From an uncultured Clostridium sp. (GTDB lineage Bacteria > Bacillota > Clostridia > Clostridiales > Clostridiaceae): a stretch of 9,957 bases of DNA. Below, in pieces: positions 1 to 6,365 of the stretch (the stretch's first letter is position 1; every line of letters starts with the position of its first letter). The stretch is from assembly GCA_900547475.1 (NCBI GenBank), contig URGW01000060.1, positions 1-9,957 on the forward strand, given 5' to 3'. The notes below the pieces were generated by a model. That model was given only the letters and a program-made list of their open reading frames with translations, did not search any database and was not told where the DNA came from. The position numbers and the translations under genes are program-made.

Positions 1-146
1 CGACGGTTAGGAGCTTCGAAGCTTTAGTAGATTTTATGGAAATAATAATATAAATTCTTAGTGAAATTATATTCCTTCCTGGAGATTATATAATCAATTT
101 TTTCGGCATCACGGCAATTCAAGCTCTAACGAACAATTTAGTTATA
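1..146. other. Non-coding left margin with a gapped inverted repeat
   Basis: No gene can be assigned. GTTAGGAGCTT (6-16) is mirrored, with one base missing, by AAGCTCTAAC (121-130). AGCTTCGAAGCT (12-23) and GATTATATAATC (84-95) are perfect 12-bp palindromes. The first 30 bases and 113-130 are richer in GC than the rest of the intergenic DNA. Plus-strand frame 3 is open from the edge to a stop at 51-53, which could be the last 16 codons of a gene outside the window. A minus-strand stretch of about 32 codons (roughly 27-125) is open but has no start or ribosome binding site. Confidence 0.4.
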
Positions 147-416
147 TTATGACTCTAATAAATTATCAAATTGTCTACTTACATTCCATGTATGATAATT
201 ATTTCCTTCTTTTGAGTGATTTTCTATAAAATCTTGTAGATCAACTTCAACTTCAGTACATTCATCTAATTCTAATTTGACAGTGTCATCTTCAGTGAAT
301 TCAATTTTAGTAATTTCTCCTTGTTCTATATCTTCACTACCATAATGAAAAACTACTCCTAACTCCACTAATTTATCAAAACTTTCTATTAATTCTTCAA
401 TTTTATCTTTTATCAT
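147..416 (-). CDS. Small, highly acidic protein of unknown function, last gene of the two-component operon
   Basis: I do not recognise this 89-residue protein. It has about 25 Asp/Glu against 7 Lys/Arg, so its net charge is near -18. There is a single Cys (in LDECTEV) and no signal peptide or membrane segment, so it is probably cytosolic. The pattern suggests an N-terminal amphipathic helix (about residues 1-18), then two or three alternating beta-type strands (ITKIEF, TVKLEL, EVEVDL; about 35-61), then a C-terminal segment with YHTWNVSRQFDNLL. The start is supported by AAGGAGA seven bases upstream of the ATG. It lies 10 bases after the histidine kinase stop, so it is almost certainly co-transcribed and translationally linked with the kinase and regulator. 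By position it could be an accessory protein of the signalling system, or simply a passenger. No terminator with a clear U-tract is visible after it within the window. Confidence 0.8.
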   Translation of the reverse strand: MIKDKIEELIESFDKLVELGVVFHYGSEDIEQGEITKIEFTEDDTVKLELDECTEVEVDLQDFIENHSKEGNNYHTWNVSRQFDNLLES

Positions 417-426
417 ATATTTCTCC

Positions 427-1674
427 TTATATTATTACTTTCAAAAATATTATATTAAAACTTGTTCCTTTTCCAATATCACTTTCTACAGTTATACTGC
501 CACCATGTGCCTCTATTATCTTTTTACTTAATGATAATCCAATTCCTATACTCTTAGGATTTATAGAATTTTTCCCCTTATAAAATCTTTTAAATATATT
601 TTTAAGCTCAGATTTTTCAATTCCTTCACCATTATCACTTATTGTAATACTAATAGACATAGGTGTTTCTTCAAGTTTAATTTTAATTTTTCCATTAATA
701 TCAGTATGCTCTATAGCATTTTTTATTATATTACTTAAACTCTCAGCAATCCATTTTTTATCATGAAAATAATATCCTTCACTAATAAGATCTAGCTCTA
801 TATCTTGTTTTTTATCATTTGCACTTAATTTTAATGGCTTTATAGCATACCTTATACTTTCACTAAGTGGAATCATTTCTTTATTATAACTTACTGCATT
901 ACTTTCTATTCTTGCATATTTAAGTAATGTTGTTATAAGCCAATTCATTCTGTCTAATTGCTCTGAAGTCATATCTATAAATTTGCTTTTTGTTTCCATA
1001 TCCATATTTTCATGATTTTTTAATATATCATTATATGATATTAATGCTGAAAGCGGTGTTTTTAACTGATGTGATATATCATTTATTATATCTTTTAAAT
1101 TAATCTTTTCAGCTTGTAGAGCTTTCACTGCATTTTCAAGTCTCTCTCCCATATGATTAAACTTATTATAAAACACATAAAAATCTCCTTCTTCAAACTT
1201 AAGTTCCTTAGAATTGAAACGTCCCTCCACCATTTCATCAGCTCTTTCGCCTAACTTTTTTATATTATTAAATATTGGTGAAATAATCTTCAAAATTAAT
1301 AATATAACTGCTATAAAAAATATTCCCCATAATAATATTATAGTTAACTTGAAATTACTATAACTATCTTTAAGAATTGGATTTTTTATTGAACTTAAAT
1401 TTTCATTATAATAATATTTATCTAAAATATTATTTCCTATTGAATAATATTCATCTATATTACCTTTAGTTATTATCGGAACTATTTCCTCTTCTAACTC
1501 AGGATTATTTTCAATTATTACACCAACTAAAGCCTTGTTTTGATTAATATATTTTTTATTTATATCATTAAACCAATTGTATGTTATAAAAATGAAAGCT
1601 GCTAAAAATACTAAAAAAGTTATAAAGCTAGTTATTACAATAAGTTTTACTTCCTTATTTTTAAATAACCTCAT
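427..1674 (-). CDS. Membrane sensor histidine kinase of a two-component system
   Basis: This 415-residue protein senses an external signal and phosphorylates the response regulator encoded just upstream. Order of parts: a cytoplasmic Lys/Arg-rich start; TM1 (about 10-31); an extracytoplasmic loop (about 32-109); TM2 (about 110-132); a HAMP-like linker (about 133-185); a HisKA dimerisation domain with the H-box DISHQLKTPLSAL, in which His202 is the predicted phosphorylation site; and a HATPase_c domain. The ATP-binding part shows the N-box SNIIKNAIEHT (314-324), the G1 box DNGEGI (347-352), the F-box FKRFYKG (361-367) and the G2 box GIGLSLSKK (377-385). All catalytic motifs are intact. The loop of about 78 residues sets it apart from intramembrane-sensing BceS-type kinases. 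The gene begins three bases after the regulator's stop, and its AAGGAGG site lies inside the regulator's last codons, which points to translational coupling. The signal is unknown; the nearby exporter suggests envelope stress or an antimicrobial compound. Confidence 0.95.
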   Translation of the reverse strand: MRLFKNKEVKLIVITSFITFLVFLAAFIFITYNWFNDINKKYINQNKALVGVIIENNPELEEEIVPIITKGNIDEYYSIGNNILDKYYYNENLSSIKNPILKDSYSNFKLTIILLWGIFFIAVILLILKIISPIFNNIKKLGERADEMVEGRFNSKELKFEEGDFYVFYNKFNHMGERLENAVKALQAEKINLKDIINDISHQLKTPLSALISYNDILKNHENMDMETKSKFIDMTSEQLDRMNWLITTLLKYARIESNAVSYNKEMIPLSESIRYAIKPLKLSANDKKQDIELDLISEGYYFHDKKWIAESLSNIIKNAIEHTDINGKIKIKLEETPMSISITISDNGEGIEKSELKNIFKRFYKGKNSINPKSIGIGLSLSKKIIEAHGGSITVESDIGKGTSFNIIFLKVII

Positions 1675-1687
1675 ATATTATACCTCC
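1675..1687 (-). promoter_or_regulatory. Ribosome binding site of the kinase gene, embedded in the regulator's 3' end
   Basis: On the minus strand the last codons of the response regulator read AAG GAG GTA TAA. They contain a full AAGGAGG Shine-Dalgarno core just ahead of the kinase ATG. This fixes the kinase start and links its translation to that of the regulator. Confidence 0.8.
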
Positions 1688-2382
1688 TTAATCTCTTTAG
1701 CCCATCTATATCCTATTCCTCGTACTGTTTCTATGTATATAGGCTTTTTTATATCATCTTCAACCTTTTCTCTTAACCTTTTTATATAAACTGTTAATGC
1801 ATTTCCATCAACAAAGTTCCCATCAGTATCCCATAACCTTTCTAATAGTAAATTTCTTTCTAATACATTTCCCTTATTCTTTATTAAAAGTAATAATAGC
1901 TTATATTCAATAGTTGTAAGATCAATAATTTCTCCCTTTTTATAAACCTTATATTTTAGTAATTCAACAATAATATCTCCACTTATAATCTTATTACTAT
2001 TTTCTTCTTTTTTAGATTCTACTCCTCTTCTCCTTAAAACTGCATTTATTCTAGAAACTAATTCTTTAACTCTTATAGGCTTAGTTATATAATCATCTCC
2101 CCCCATATCTAATCCCATAACTACATTTCCTTCTTCATCACATGCAGTCATAAATATTATAGGTATTTCACTATTTTCTCTTATTTCTTTGCAAAGTTCA
2201 TATCCTGTTCCATCTGGTAACATTACATCTAATAGTATTATGTTAAATTCATTATTTTTATATTTTTCCCTACCTTCACTTAAACTCTTAGCATGAACTA
2301 CATCAAATCCCTCTTGTTTTAATGTATACTCCATACCTAGGGCTAATGGTAAATCATCTTCTACAAACAATATCTTTATCAT
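1678..2382 (-). CDS. OmpR/PhoB-family response regulator
   Basis: This 234-residue DNA-binding response regulator is the partner of the adjacent histidine kinase. The receiver domain (about 1-115) has the acidic pocket EDD (8-10), the phospho-acceptor Asp52 in LLDVMLPDGTG, the switch Thr79 in IIFMTA and the conserved Lys101 in ITKP. The C-terminal winged-helix domain (about 135-230) has LTTIEYKLLLLLIKN, the recognition-helix region VYIKRLREKV and the terminal hairpin ETVRGIGYRW, all typical of the Trans_reg_C family. Length and motif spacing are normal. The start is set by an AAAGGGGG site nine bases before the ATG. It is the first gene of a regulator-kinase-acidic protein operon. A long hairpin lies only 23 bases upstream of the start. 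Likely targets are its own operon and the ABC exporter genes, but this is inference from neighbourhood. Confidence 0.95.
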   Translation of the reverse strand: MIKILFVEDDLPLALGMEYTLKQEGFDVVHAKSLSEGREKYKNNEFNIILLDVMLPDGTGYELCKEIRENSEIPIIFMTACDEEGNVVMGLDMGGDDYITKPIRVKELVSRINAVLRRRGVESKKEENSNKIISGDIIVELLKYKVYKKGEIIDLTTIEYKLLLLLIKNKGNVLERNLLLERLWDTDGNFVDGNALTVYIKRLREKVEDDIKKPIYIETVRGIGYRWAKEIKEV

Positions 2383-2405
2383 TTTAAATTTCCCCCTTTT
2401 ATCCT

Positions 2406-2441
2406 AAAATAGGAGCAGAAATTTTTTTCTGCTCCTATTTT
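2406..2441 (-). terminator. Perfect 16-bp stem hairpin, probable terminator or attenuator
   Basis: The arms 2406-2421 and 2426-2441 are exact reverse complements around a four-base loop. The core is AGGAGCAG/CTGCTCCT flanked by A and T runs. It follows the nucleotidyltransferase and small-peptide genes, so it probably ends their transcript. Read on the minus strand the U-tract is short (UAUUUU, then AGG); read on the plus strand it is longer (six T). The structure may therefore act in both directions. It also sits just before the response regulator's ribosome binding site, so it may lie inside that operon's leader. Confidence 0.75.
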
Positions 2442-2472
2442 TTATTATTTTCTTTTTAAATGTACTTCAGTA

Positions 2473-2562
2473 TCAGTAACTTCTAAAAATATTTTTAAAT
2501 ACATCATTTCTAATTAACTTTTTTTCTAATCGCTCTTTCTTATACTTATAATATGGAGTCAT
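2473..2562 (-). CDS. Putative small basic peptide gene (29 aa), overlapping the end of the nucleotidyltransferase gene
   Basis: An ATG at 2562-2560 is preceded by an excellent AAAGGAG site (2577-2571) with an eight-base spacer. This is as good as or better than the sites of the large genes here. The frame overlaps the last 17 bases of the nucleotidyltransferase gene in another frame and gives a 29-residue, Lys-rich peptide beginning MTPYYKYKKE and ending KNIFRSY. It has no membrane segment. Near its end the adjacent frame (2445-2507) carries a coding-like tail ending EVTDTEVHLKRK and a stop. A single-base shift in the AT-rich run around 2480-2500 would join the two into a peptide of about 38-39 residues. 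It may thus be a complete small protein, a frameshifted one, or a case of translational frameshifting. The product and function are not recognised. By position it would be co-expressed with the nucleotidyltransferase. Confidence 0.45.
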   Translation of the reverse strand: MTPYYKYKKERLEKKLIRNDVFKNIFRSY

Positions 2563-2959
2563 TTATACTACTCCTTTCTTTAATATCTCTTTTAATTAAA
2601 TCTTCAAGCCACTGATTATTCCTTCTATATTTATTTACATACAATCTAAAATCAACTTCTCTTTCTTTGTCAAATACTAACTTATCATTGCTTTTTATAT
2701 ATTCTAAAGCTAATGAATGTTCAAAATCTTTCATGTATAAAAAGGTCAAATGTATGTTATTGTAATTAAAATATTTTTGTAACATTGGAATTAACTCATC
2801 TTCTAAGTCAAACTCAATAGAAACATCAATCTTTTTATCTAATAAAATTAATATATCTATATCACTTCTATTAACTCTCCAATATTCAGTATTATAGCTC
2901 CCTATAATAGCCATTGATATAATATTTTTATTAAATATTTTTAAATCTTTTAATAACAT
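2546..2959 (-). CDS. Small nucleotidyltransferase-fold (MNT-like) protein
   Basis: This 137-residue soluble protein has the signature of the pol-beta nucleotidyltransferase superfamily: IIGSYNTEYWRVNRSDIDILILL (residues 18-40). The Gly20-Ser21 pair and Asp33/Asp35 would bind the metal and nucleotide. The third carboxylate usually found on a later strand is not evident. The strand NIHLTFLYM (68-76) carries His70 where family members often have Asp, so activity may be altered. The C-terminal third is helical and highly charged. The gene starts with AAGGTGGTG eight or so bases ahead of the ATG and has a plausible promoter in the 64-base gap after the permease. Small proteins of this fold often pair with a HEPN partner (as in MntA/HepT), but no HEPN gene is next to it. 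A small overlapping gene follows. The specific substrate cannot be assigned. Confidence 0.8.
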   Translation of the reverse strand: MLLKDLKIFNKNIISMAIIGSYNTEYWRVNRSDIDILILLDKKIDVSIEFDLEDELIPMLQKYFNYNNIHLTFLYMKDFEHSLALEYIKSNDKLVFDKEREVDFRLYVNKYRRNNQWLEDLIKRDIKERSSINDSIL

Positions 2960-2987
2960 AATTCACCACCTTAATTTATTTATTAAT

Positions 2988-3016
2988 ATTATAAACTACT
3001 CTTAATATTTTATAAA
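2988..3016 (-). promoter_or_regulatory. Likely sigma-A promoter of the nucleotidyltransferase gene
   Basis: On the minus strand there is TTTATA (3016-3011), a 17-base spacer, and a perfect TATAAT (2993-2988), 29 bases before the ATG. The -35 matches four of six consensus bases. It lies directly after the permease stop. No hairpin separates the two genes, so read-through from the transporter operon is also possible. Confidence 0.5.
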
Positions 3017-3023
3017 CATGTTA

Positions 3024-5540
3024 TTACTCAATATTTCTTATAGTTTCTACTAAACTCATTTTCTTAAGCTTATTTAACGGTATTAATGAAGCTATAAGAA
3101 CAACTAATAAATTAATTGTAAATCCTATTACAAATGGCTGCCAGTATATTTTATTTGACATTGTAAAACCATAAGAGATCATTTTAACAATTAATAAAAC
3201 TAATGGAATAGAAAGAATTCCTGCTACTATTGATGAAAATATTCCATGTAATATTCCTTCAAGTAAAACCATTTTACTAAGCTGATTATTACTCATTCCA
3301 ATTGTACCTAAAGTTCCAAACTCTTTTTTCTTAAGAAGTATATTAAGTGAAATTGTATTCACAACATTAACTACTCCAATTAATGTTACCATAACTATAA
3401 ATCCATAAACAAATACATTTGCTACATTCCACATTTCTTCTTCACTTTTATACTCTAAATTTATATCATTAAATGTAAATTCATTTTTTTCTGCAATCCT
3501 TTGAATATTTTTAGATGTTTTATTAACAGACTTTTCATCTTTTATATTCTCATATCTAAATCCAATAGTTGTATAATAATTTTCATCATACATTTTAGTA
3601 AATTCATCATAATTCATTATTATTTTAAATGTTGAACTATAATCATAATCAAAAGGACTTTTATTTATTATTTTTTTCACTTTGAATTCTATAAAATTTT
3701 TATCCCTTTTATCTTTATCTAATATTTCATTAAAATCCTCTTTGTCATATCCATCAATAGAGCTTTTCGCTACCTTAATAATATCTCCTACTTTTATATT
3801 AGTAAAATTAATATTTTCTAGCTGTCCTTCACTATTATACTTAGCAAAACTATTAACTATTGCAACTTCATTATTTTTTAAACCTTCTTCAATTCGTAAT
3901 TTATTTAAAGCTTCATCACTATATCCTTCAACTTGTGCATATTCTATTAAATCATTATCTAAACTATTATATACAGTATTCTTATAATCATCAGTTATTG
4001 CATCTCCATCTAAATATAAATAAGGTATATATTTACTTGATATTGTGTATACTTCTCCAATTCCATCAATTGATTTTATTTCATCCTCAATTGTATCTTT
4101 ATTTATATTTTCATAAGCATCTAGTTCTCCTTGTATTAAAGTATTTTTCTTTAAATAGTCCAACTCATCTATTCGTTTCATATTTAATGTAGTAAATGTA
4201 ATAAACATAATCAGCGATATACTTAATGAAAGTATTGTTACAGTAAATCTCTTTGAATTTTTTCTTATATTTTTATAAGCTACCCAACCTTCAACACCAA
4301 ATATTCTTTTTATAAGTTTACCATTATAATGCTTAATTTTTTCACTTTCACTATTCCCTTTAATAACACTTATAGGAGAAACTTTTCCCGCCTTTTTTGC
4401 AGGTCCTAATGTTGCTATAAATATTGTTATTGAACCTACAATTAATGTGAATAAAATTATACTTAAGTAGAATTTTACAATTAATTGCCCACCTCCAAAC
4501 ATATTTGATATTTGGGTATCTAATATCTTAACAGTTGTCCATACTCCCAAAAATCCAAATATTACTCCAAAAGGTATTGACAATAAACACATTGCTAAAC
4601 CTTCTCTAATAACAATATTACTTACTTGCTTTGGAGTTGCCCCTATACTTCTTAATATTCCAAACTGTTCCATTCTTTCAGTTACAGATATATTTATTGC
4701 ATTATAAATCAAAAATATAGTTGCCAAAATAATTATACCTAATACAAAAATAATCATTTGTTCAATTGTTGTATTTATACCTTCATATGAACTTTCTCCC
4801 CTTAAAGCTAATAAATCATTATTAATATTTATATGATTAACTTCTCTATCTAACTTTAAATTATCAAATTTTTCATTAACTAAATCACTCTTGTTTTTAC
4901 TATTGCTTACTGTAAAGAATATATTATATTCTTTATTTTCCTCAAGACTATCTAAGAGTACTTCTCCTGAAAATATTAAATTATCAGTTTCATACTGTTC
5001 TTTTATAAACCCTACAATCTTATACTCCTTATAATTATCAGTTAATACCCTATTTGCATTTTCATCAAATTGAACTTCTCTTAGTTTTATATCATCACCT
5101 ATGTTTACTCCTAAATCTTCTTTTGCTTTACTATTTAAAATAAGCTCTTTGCTACTCTTAGGATATTCCCCTTCTGTTAATTCTGTTGATGTTATCTCTG
5201 TTGAATAAATTTTATCCTGTTCAGTTATATAAATACTATTTTCACCTTTTCCTTCTAATGTTAAGTATCCCTGAACTGCATTAGTTACTACACCAATTTT
5301 TTCTAAATCAACATCATTTCTTAATGTATTTACTATATCTTTATTAACATTTAAAATTCCAAACTCATAATCCCCATTATTTTCTATTGCCCTATCATAC
5401 ATAAAATCCCTAAAACTTAAACCTAAAAATCCAACTCCACTAATAAGAGATAATGAAAGTATAATTCCTATAATAGTAAATAAACTTCTCTTCTTATTTT
5501 TCTTTAAATATTTTAAAGTAATATCACTATAACTTCTCAT
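3024..5540 (-). CDS. FtsX/MacB-type ABC transporter permease
   Basis: This 838-residue membrane subunit works with the ATPase encoded just upstream. It is a duplicated FtsX-type permease with about eight transmembrane segments. TM1 (about 20-42) is followed by a large extracytoplasmic domain (about 45-260). TM2-4 lie at about 262-283, 312-337 and 357-378. A cytosolic linker leads to TM5 (about 432-450), a second large external domain (about 455-700), and TM6-8 (about 703-735, 766-785 and 798-822). Each half has the cytosolic coupling motif after its second helix, QFGILRSIGATPKQVS (292-307) and EFGTLGTIGMSNNQLS (near 740-755). Each half ends in a family-typical tail (VSPISVIKG; MSLVETIRN). The two big external domains resemble MacB-like periplasmic-core (mechanotransmission) domains and differ from the 10-helix BceB layout. 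The start overlaps the ATPase stop as TAATG. Substrate unknown; an antimicrobial peptide or lipid-linked compound is a reasonable guess given the adjacent two-component system. Confidence 0.92.
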   Translation of the reverse strand: MRSYSDITLKYLKKNKKRSLFTIIGIILSLSLISGVGFLGLSFRDFMYDRAIENNGDYEFGILNVNKDIVNTLRNDVDLEKIGVVTNAVQGYLTLEGKGENSIYITEQDKIYSTEITSTELTEGEYPKSSKELILNSKAKEDLGVNIGDDIKLREVQFDENANRVLTDNYKEYKIVGFIKEQYETDNLIFSGEVLLDSLEENKEYNIFFTVSNSKNKSDLVNEKFDNLKLDREVNHININNDLLALRGESSYEGINTTIEQMIIFVLGIIILATIFLIYNAINISVTERMEQFGILRSIGATPKQVSNIVIREGLAMCLLSIPFGVIFGFLGVWTTVKILDTQISNMFGGGQLIVKFYLSIILFTLIVGSITIFIATLGPAKKAGKVSPISVIKGNSESEKIKHYNGKLIKRIFGVEGWVAYKNIRKNSKRFTVTILSLSISLIMFITFTTLNMKRIDELDYLKKNTLIQGELDAYENINKDTIEDEIKSIDGIGEVYTISSKYIPYLYLDGDAITDDYKNTVYNSLDNDLIEYAQVEGYSDEALNKLRIEEGLKNNEVAIVNSFAKYNSEGQLENINFTNIKVGDIIKVAKSSIDGYDKEDFNEILDKDKRDKNFIEFKVKKIINKSPFDYDYSSTFKIIMNYDEFTKMYDENYYTTIGFRYENIKDEKSVNKTSKNIQRIAEKNEFTFNDINLEYKSEEEMWNVANVFVYGFIVMVTLIGVVNVVNTISLNILLKKKEFGTLGTIGMSNNQLSKMVLLEGILHGIFSSIVAGILSIPLVLLIVKMISYGFTMSNKIYWQPFVIGFTINLLVVLIASLIPLNKLKKMSLVETIRNIE

Positions 5541-6220
5541 TATTTAATCACCTCATCAGTAGTGATTTGTCCATCTTCAATAGTAATAACTCTATCTGCA
5601 GATTTTGCTATATTAATATCATGTGTAATTAAAATTAATGTTTGATTATATTTTTTTGCACAATATTTTAAAAGTTCTAATACTTCCTTTGAATTTTTAG
5701 AATCAAGATTTCCTGTTGGCTCATCTGCTAAAATAATTGATGGCTTATTAGCTAAAGCTCTTCCTATAGAAACTCTTTGCTGTTGTCCTCCAGATAACTC
5801 TGATGGATGATGATTTCTTCTTTCTTCTAAACCTAATAACTTTAAAAGCTCATTCATATAATTTTTATCTATCTTTCCATTATCTAAAAGTACAGGCATT
5901 TCAATATTTTCTTCTGCAGTTAAAACAGGTATTAAGTTAAAAAATTGAAATACAAATCCCAACTTTCTCCTTCTTAAAATTGCTAATTCTTTTTCCTTTA
6001 ATTTATAAATACTTTCACCTTTTATTATTACTTCTCCAGAACTAGGCTTATCTACTCCACCAAGTAAATGCAATAATGTACTTTTCCCAGATCCAGATGG
6101 TCCAACTATTGCTACAAATTCACCTTGTTCTATATTTAAATTTATATTTTTTAAAGCCGTAACTTCAGCTTCTCCACTACCATATACTTTGCTTAAATTC
6201 TTTACTTCTATAAGTGACAT
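5540..6220 (-). CDS. ABC transporter ATP-binding protein, LolD/MacB type
   Basis: This 226-residue cytosolic ATPase powers the adjacent FtsX-type permease. Visible motifs: Walker A GPSGSGKST (40-48), the Q-loop Gln92 in FVFQFFNLIP, the signature LSGGQQQRV (142-150), Walker B IILADE (162-167) followed by PTGNLDS, and the switch His200 in ILITHD. The GEAEV-TALKNINL start and the PTGNLDSKNS D-loop are characteristic of the LolD/MacB/FtsE subgroup of exporters and mechanotransmitters. Length is typical. The start is supported by AAGGGGAGA about eight bases before the ATG. It is the first gene of a two-gene operon, and its stop shares one base with the permease start. The 145-base upstream gap contains the asnB terminator and then direct and inverted repeats that could be a regulator's binding site. 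Confidence 0.95.
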   Translation of the reverse strand: MSLIEVKNLSKVYGSGEAEVTALKNINLNIEQGEFVAIVGPSGSGKSTLLHLLGGVDKPSSGEVIIKGESIYKLKEKELAILRRRKLGFVFQFFNLIPVLTAEENIEMPVLLDNGKIDKNYMNELLKLLGLEERRNHHPSELSGGQQQRVSIGRALANKPSIILADEPTGNLDSKNSKEVLELLKYCAKKYNQTLILITHDINIAKSADRVITIEDGQITTDEVIK

Positions 6221-6244
6221 AATTGTAATCTCCCCTTCATCTCC

Positions 6245-6293
6245 TACTATAACTATAGTATAAAATTTGAATATTACATTACTATAAATTCAA
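6245..6293 (-). promoter_or_regulatory. Candidate promoter/operator of the ABC transporter operon
   Basis: On the minus strand a -10-like TATACT lies at 6262-6257, with no good -35 at the usual distance, as is common at activator-dependent promoters. Two identical TACTATAA octamers (plus-strand 6245-6252 and 6280-6287) are 35 bp apart. The upstream copy falls on the -35 position and the other falls just after the expected start point. An inverted pair TTGAAT/ATTCAA (6267-6272 and 6288-6293) spans the same region. The nearby OmpR-type regulator is a candidate ligand, by inference only. Confidence 0.35.
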
Positions 6294-6320
6294 TTATTAC
6301 AATTTATTAATATTAGGCAT

Positions 6321-6357
6321 AATAAAAGTGAAGTAAACCTACTTTATCTACTTCACT
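6321..6357 (-). terminator. Rho-independent terminator of asnB
   Basis: The nine-base arms AGTGAAGTA (6327-6335) and TACTTCACT (6349-6357) are exact complements around a 13-base loop. On the minus strand the hairpin is followed by a U-rich tract (TTTTATTAT, down to 6319). It starts nine bases after the asnB stop codon and separates asnB from the transporter operon. Confidence 0.8.
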
Positions 6358-6365
6358 CATATAAC

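Noticed and set aside
27..125. Minus-strand open stretch of about 32 codons downstream of the acidic protein gene
   Set aside because: It begins after an in-frame stop, has no ATG or ribosome binding site, and is too short to assign. It is noted only as part of the left margin.
1577..1789. Plus-strand open frame of 70 codons across the kinase/regulator junction
   Set aside because: It is antisense to two well-supported genes, has no ribosome binding site, and its Leu/Ile/Ser-rich translation is typical of a mirror of AT-rich coding DNA.
3682..4192. Two overlapping plus-strand open frames (3682-3987 and 3860-4192)
   Set aside because: Both are antisense to the FtsX-type permease, and the second is a low-complexity Leu/His/Tyr stretch. 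There is no ribosome binding site or domain.
3682..4192. CRISPR-like or tandem-repeat array suggested by repetitive-looking AT-rich sequence
   Set aside because: No regularly spaced repeat units were found; the impression comes from A/T-biased codons in the permease gene.
6321..6360. Short minus-strand ATG frame (about 15 codons) after asnB
   Set aside because: It overlaps the terminator hairpin and lacks a ribosome binding site.
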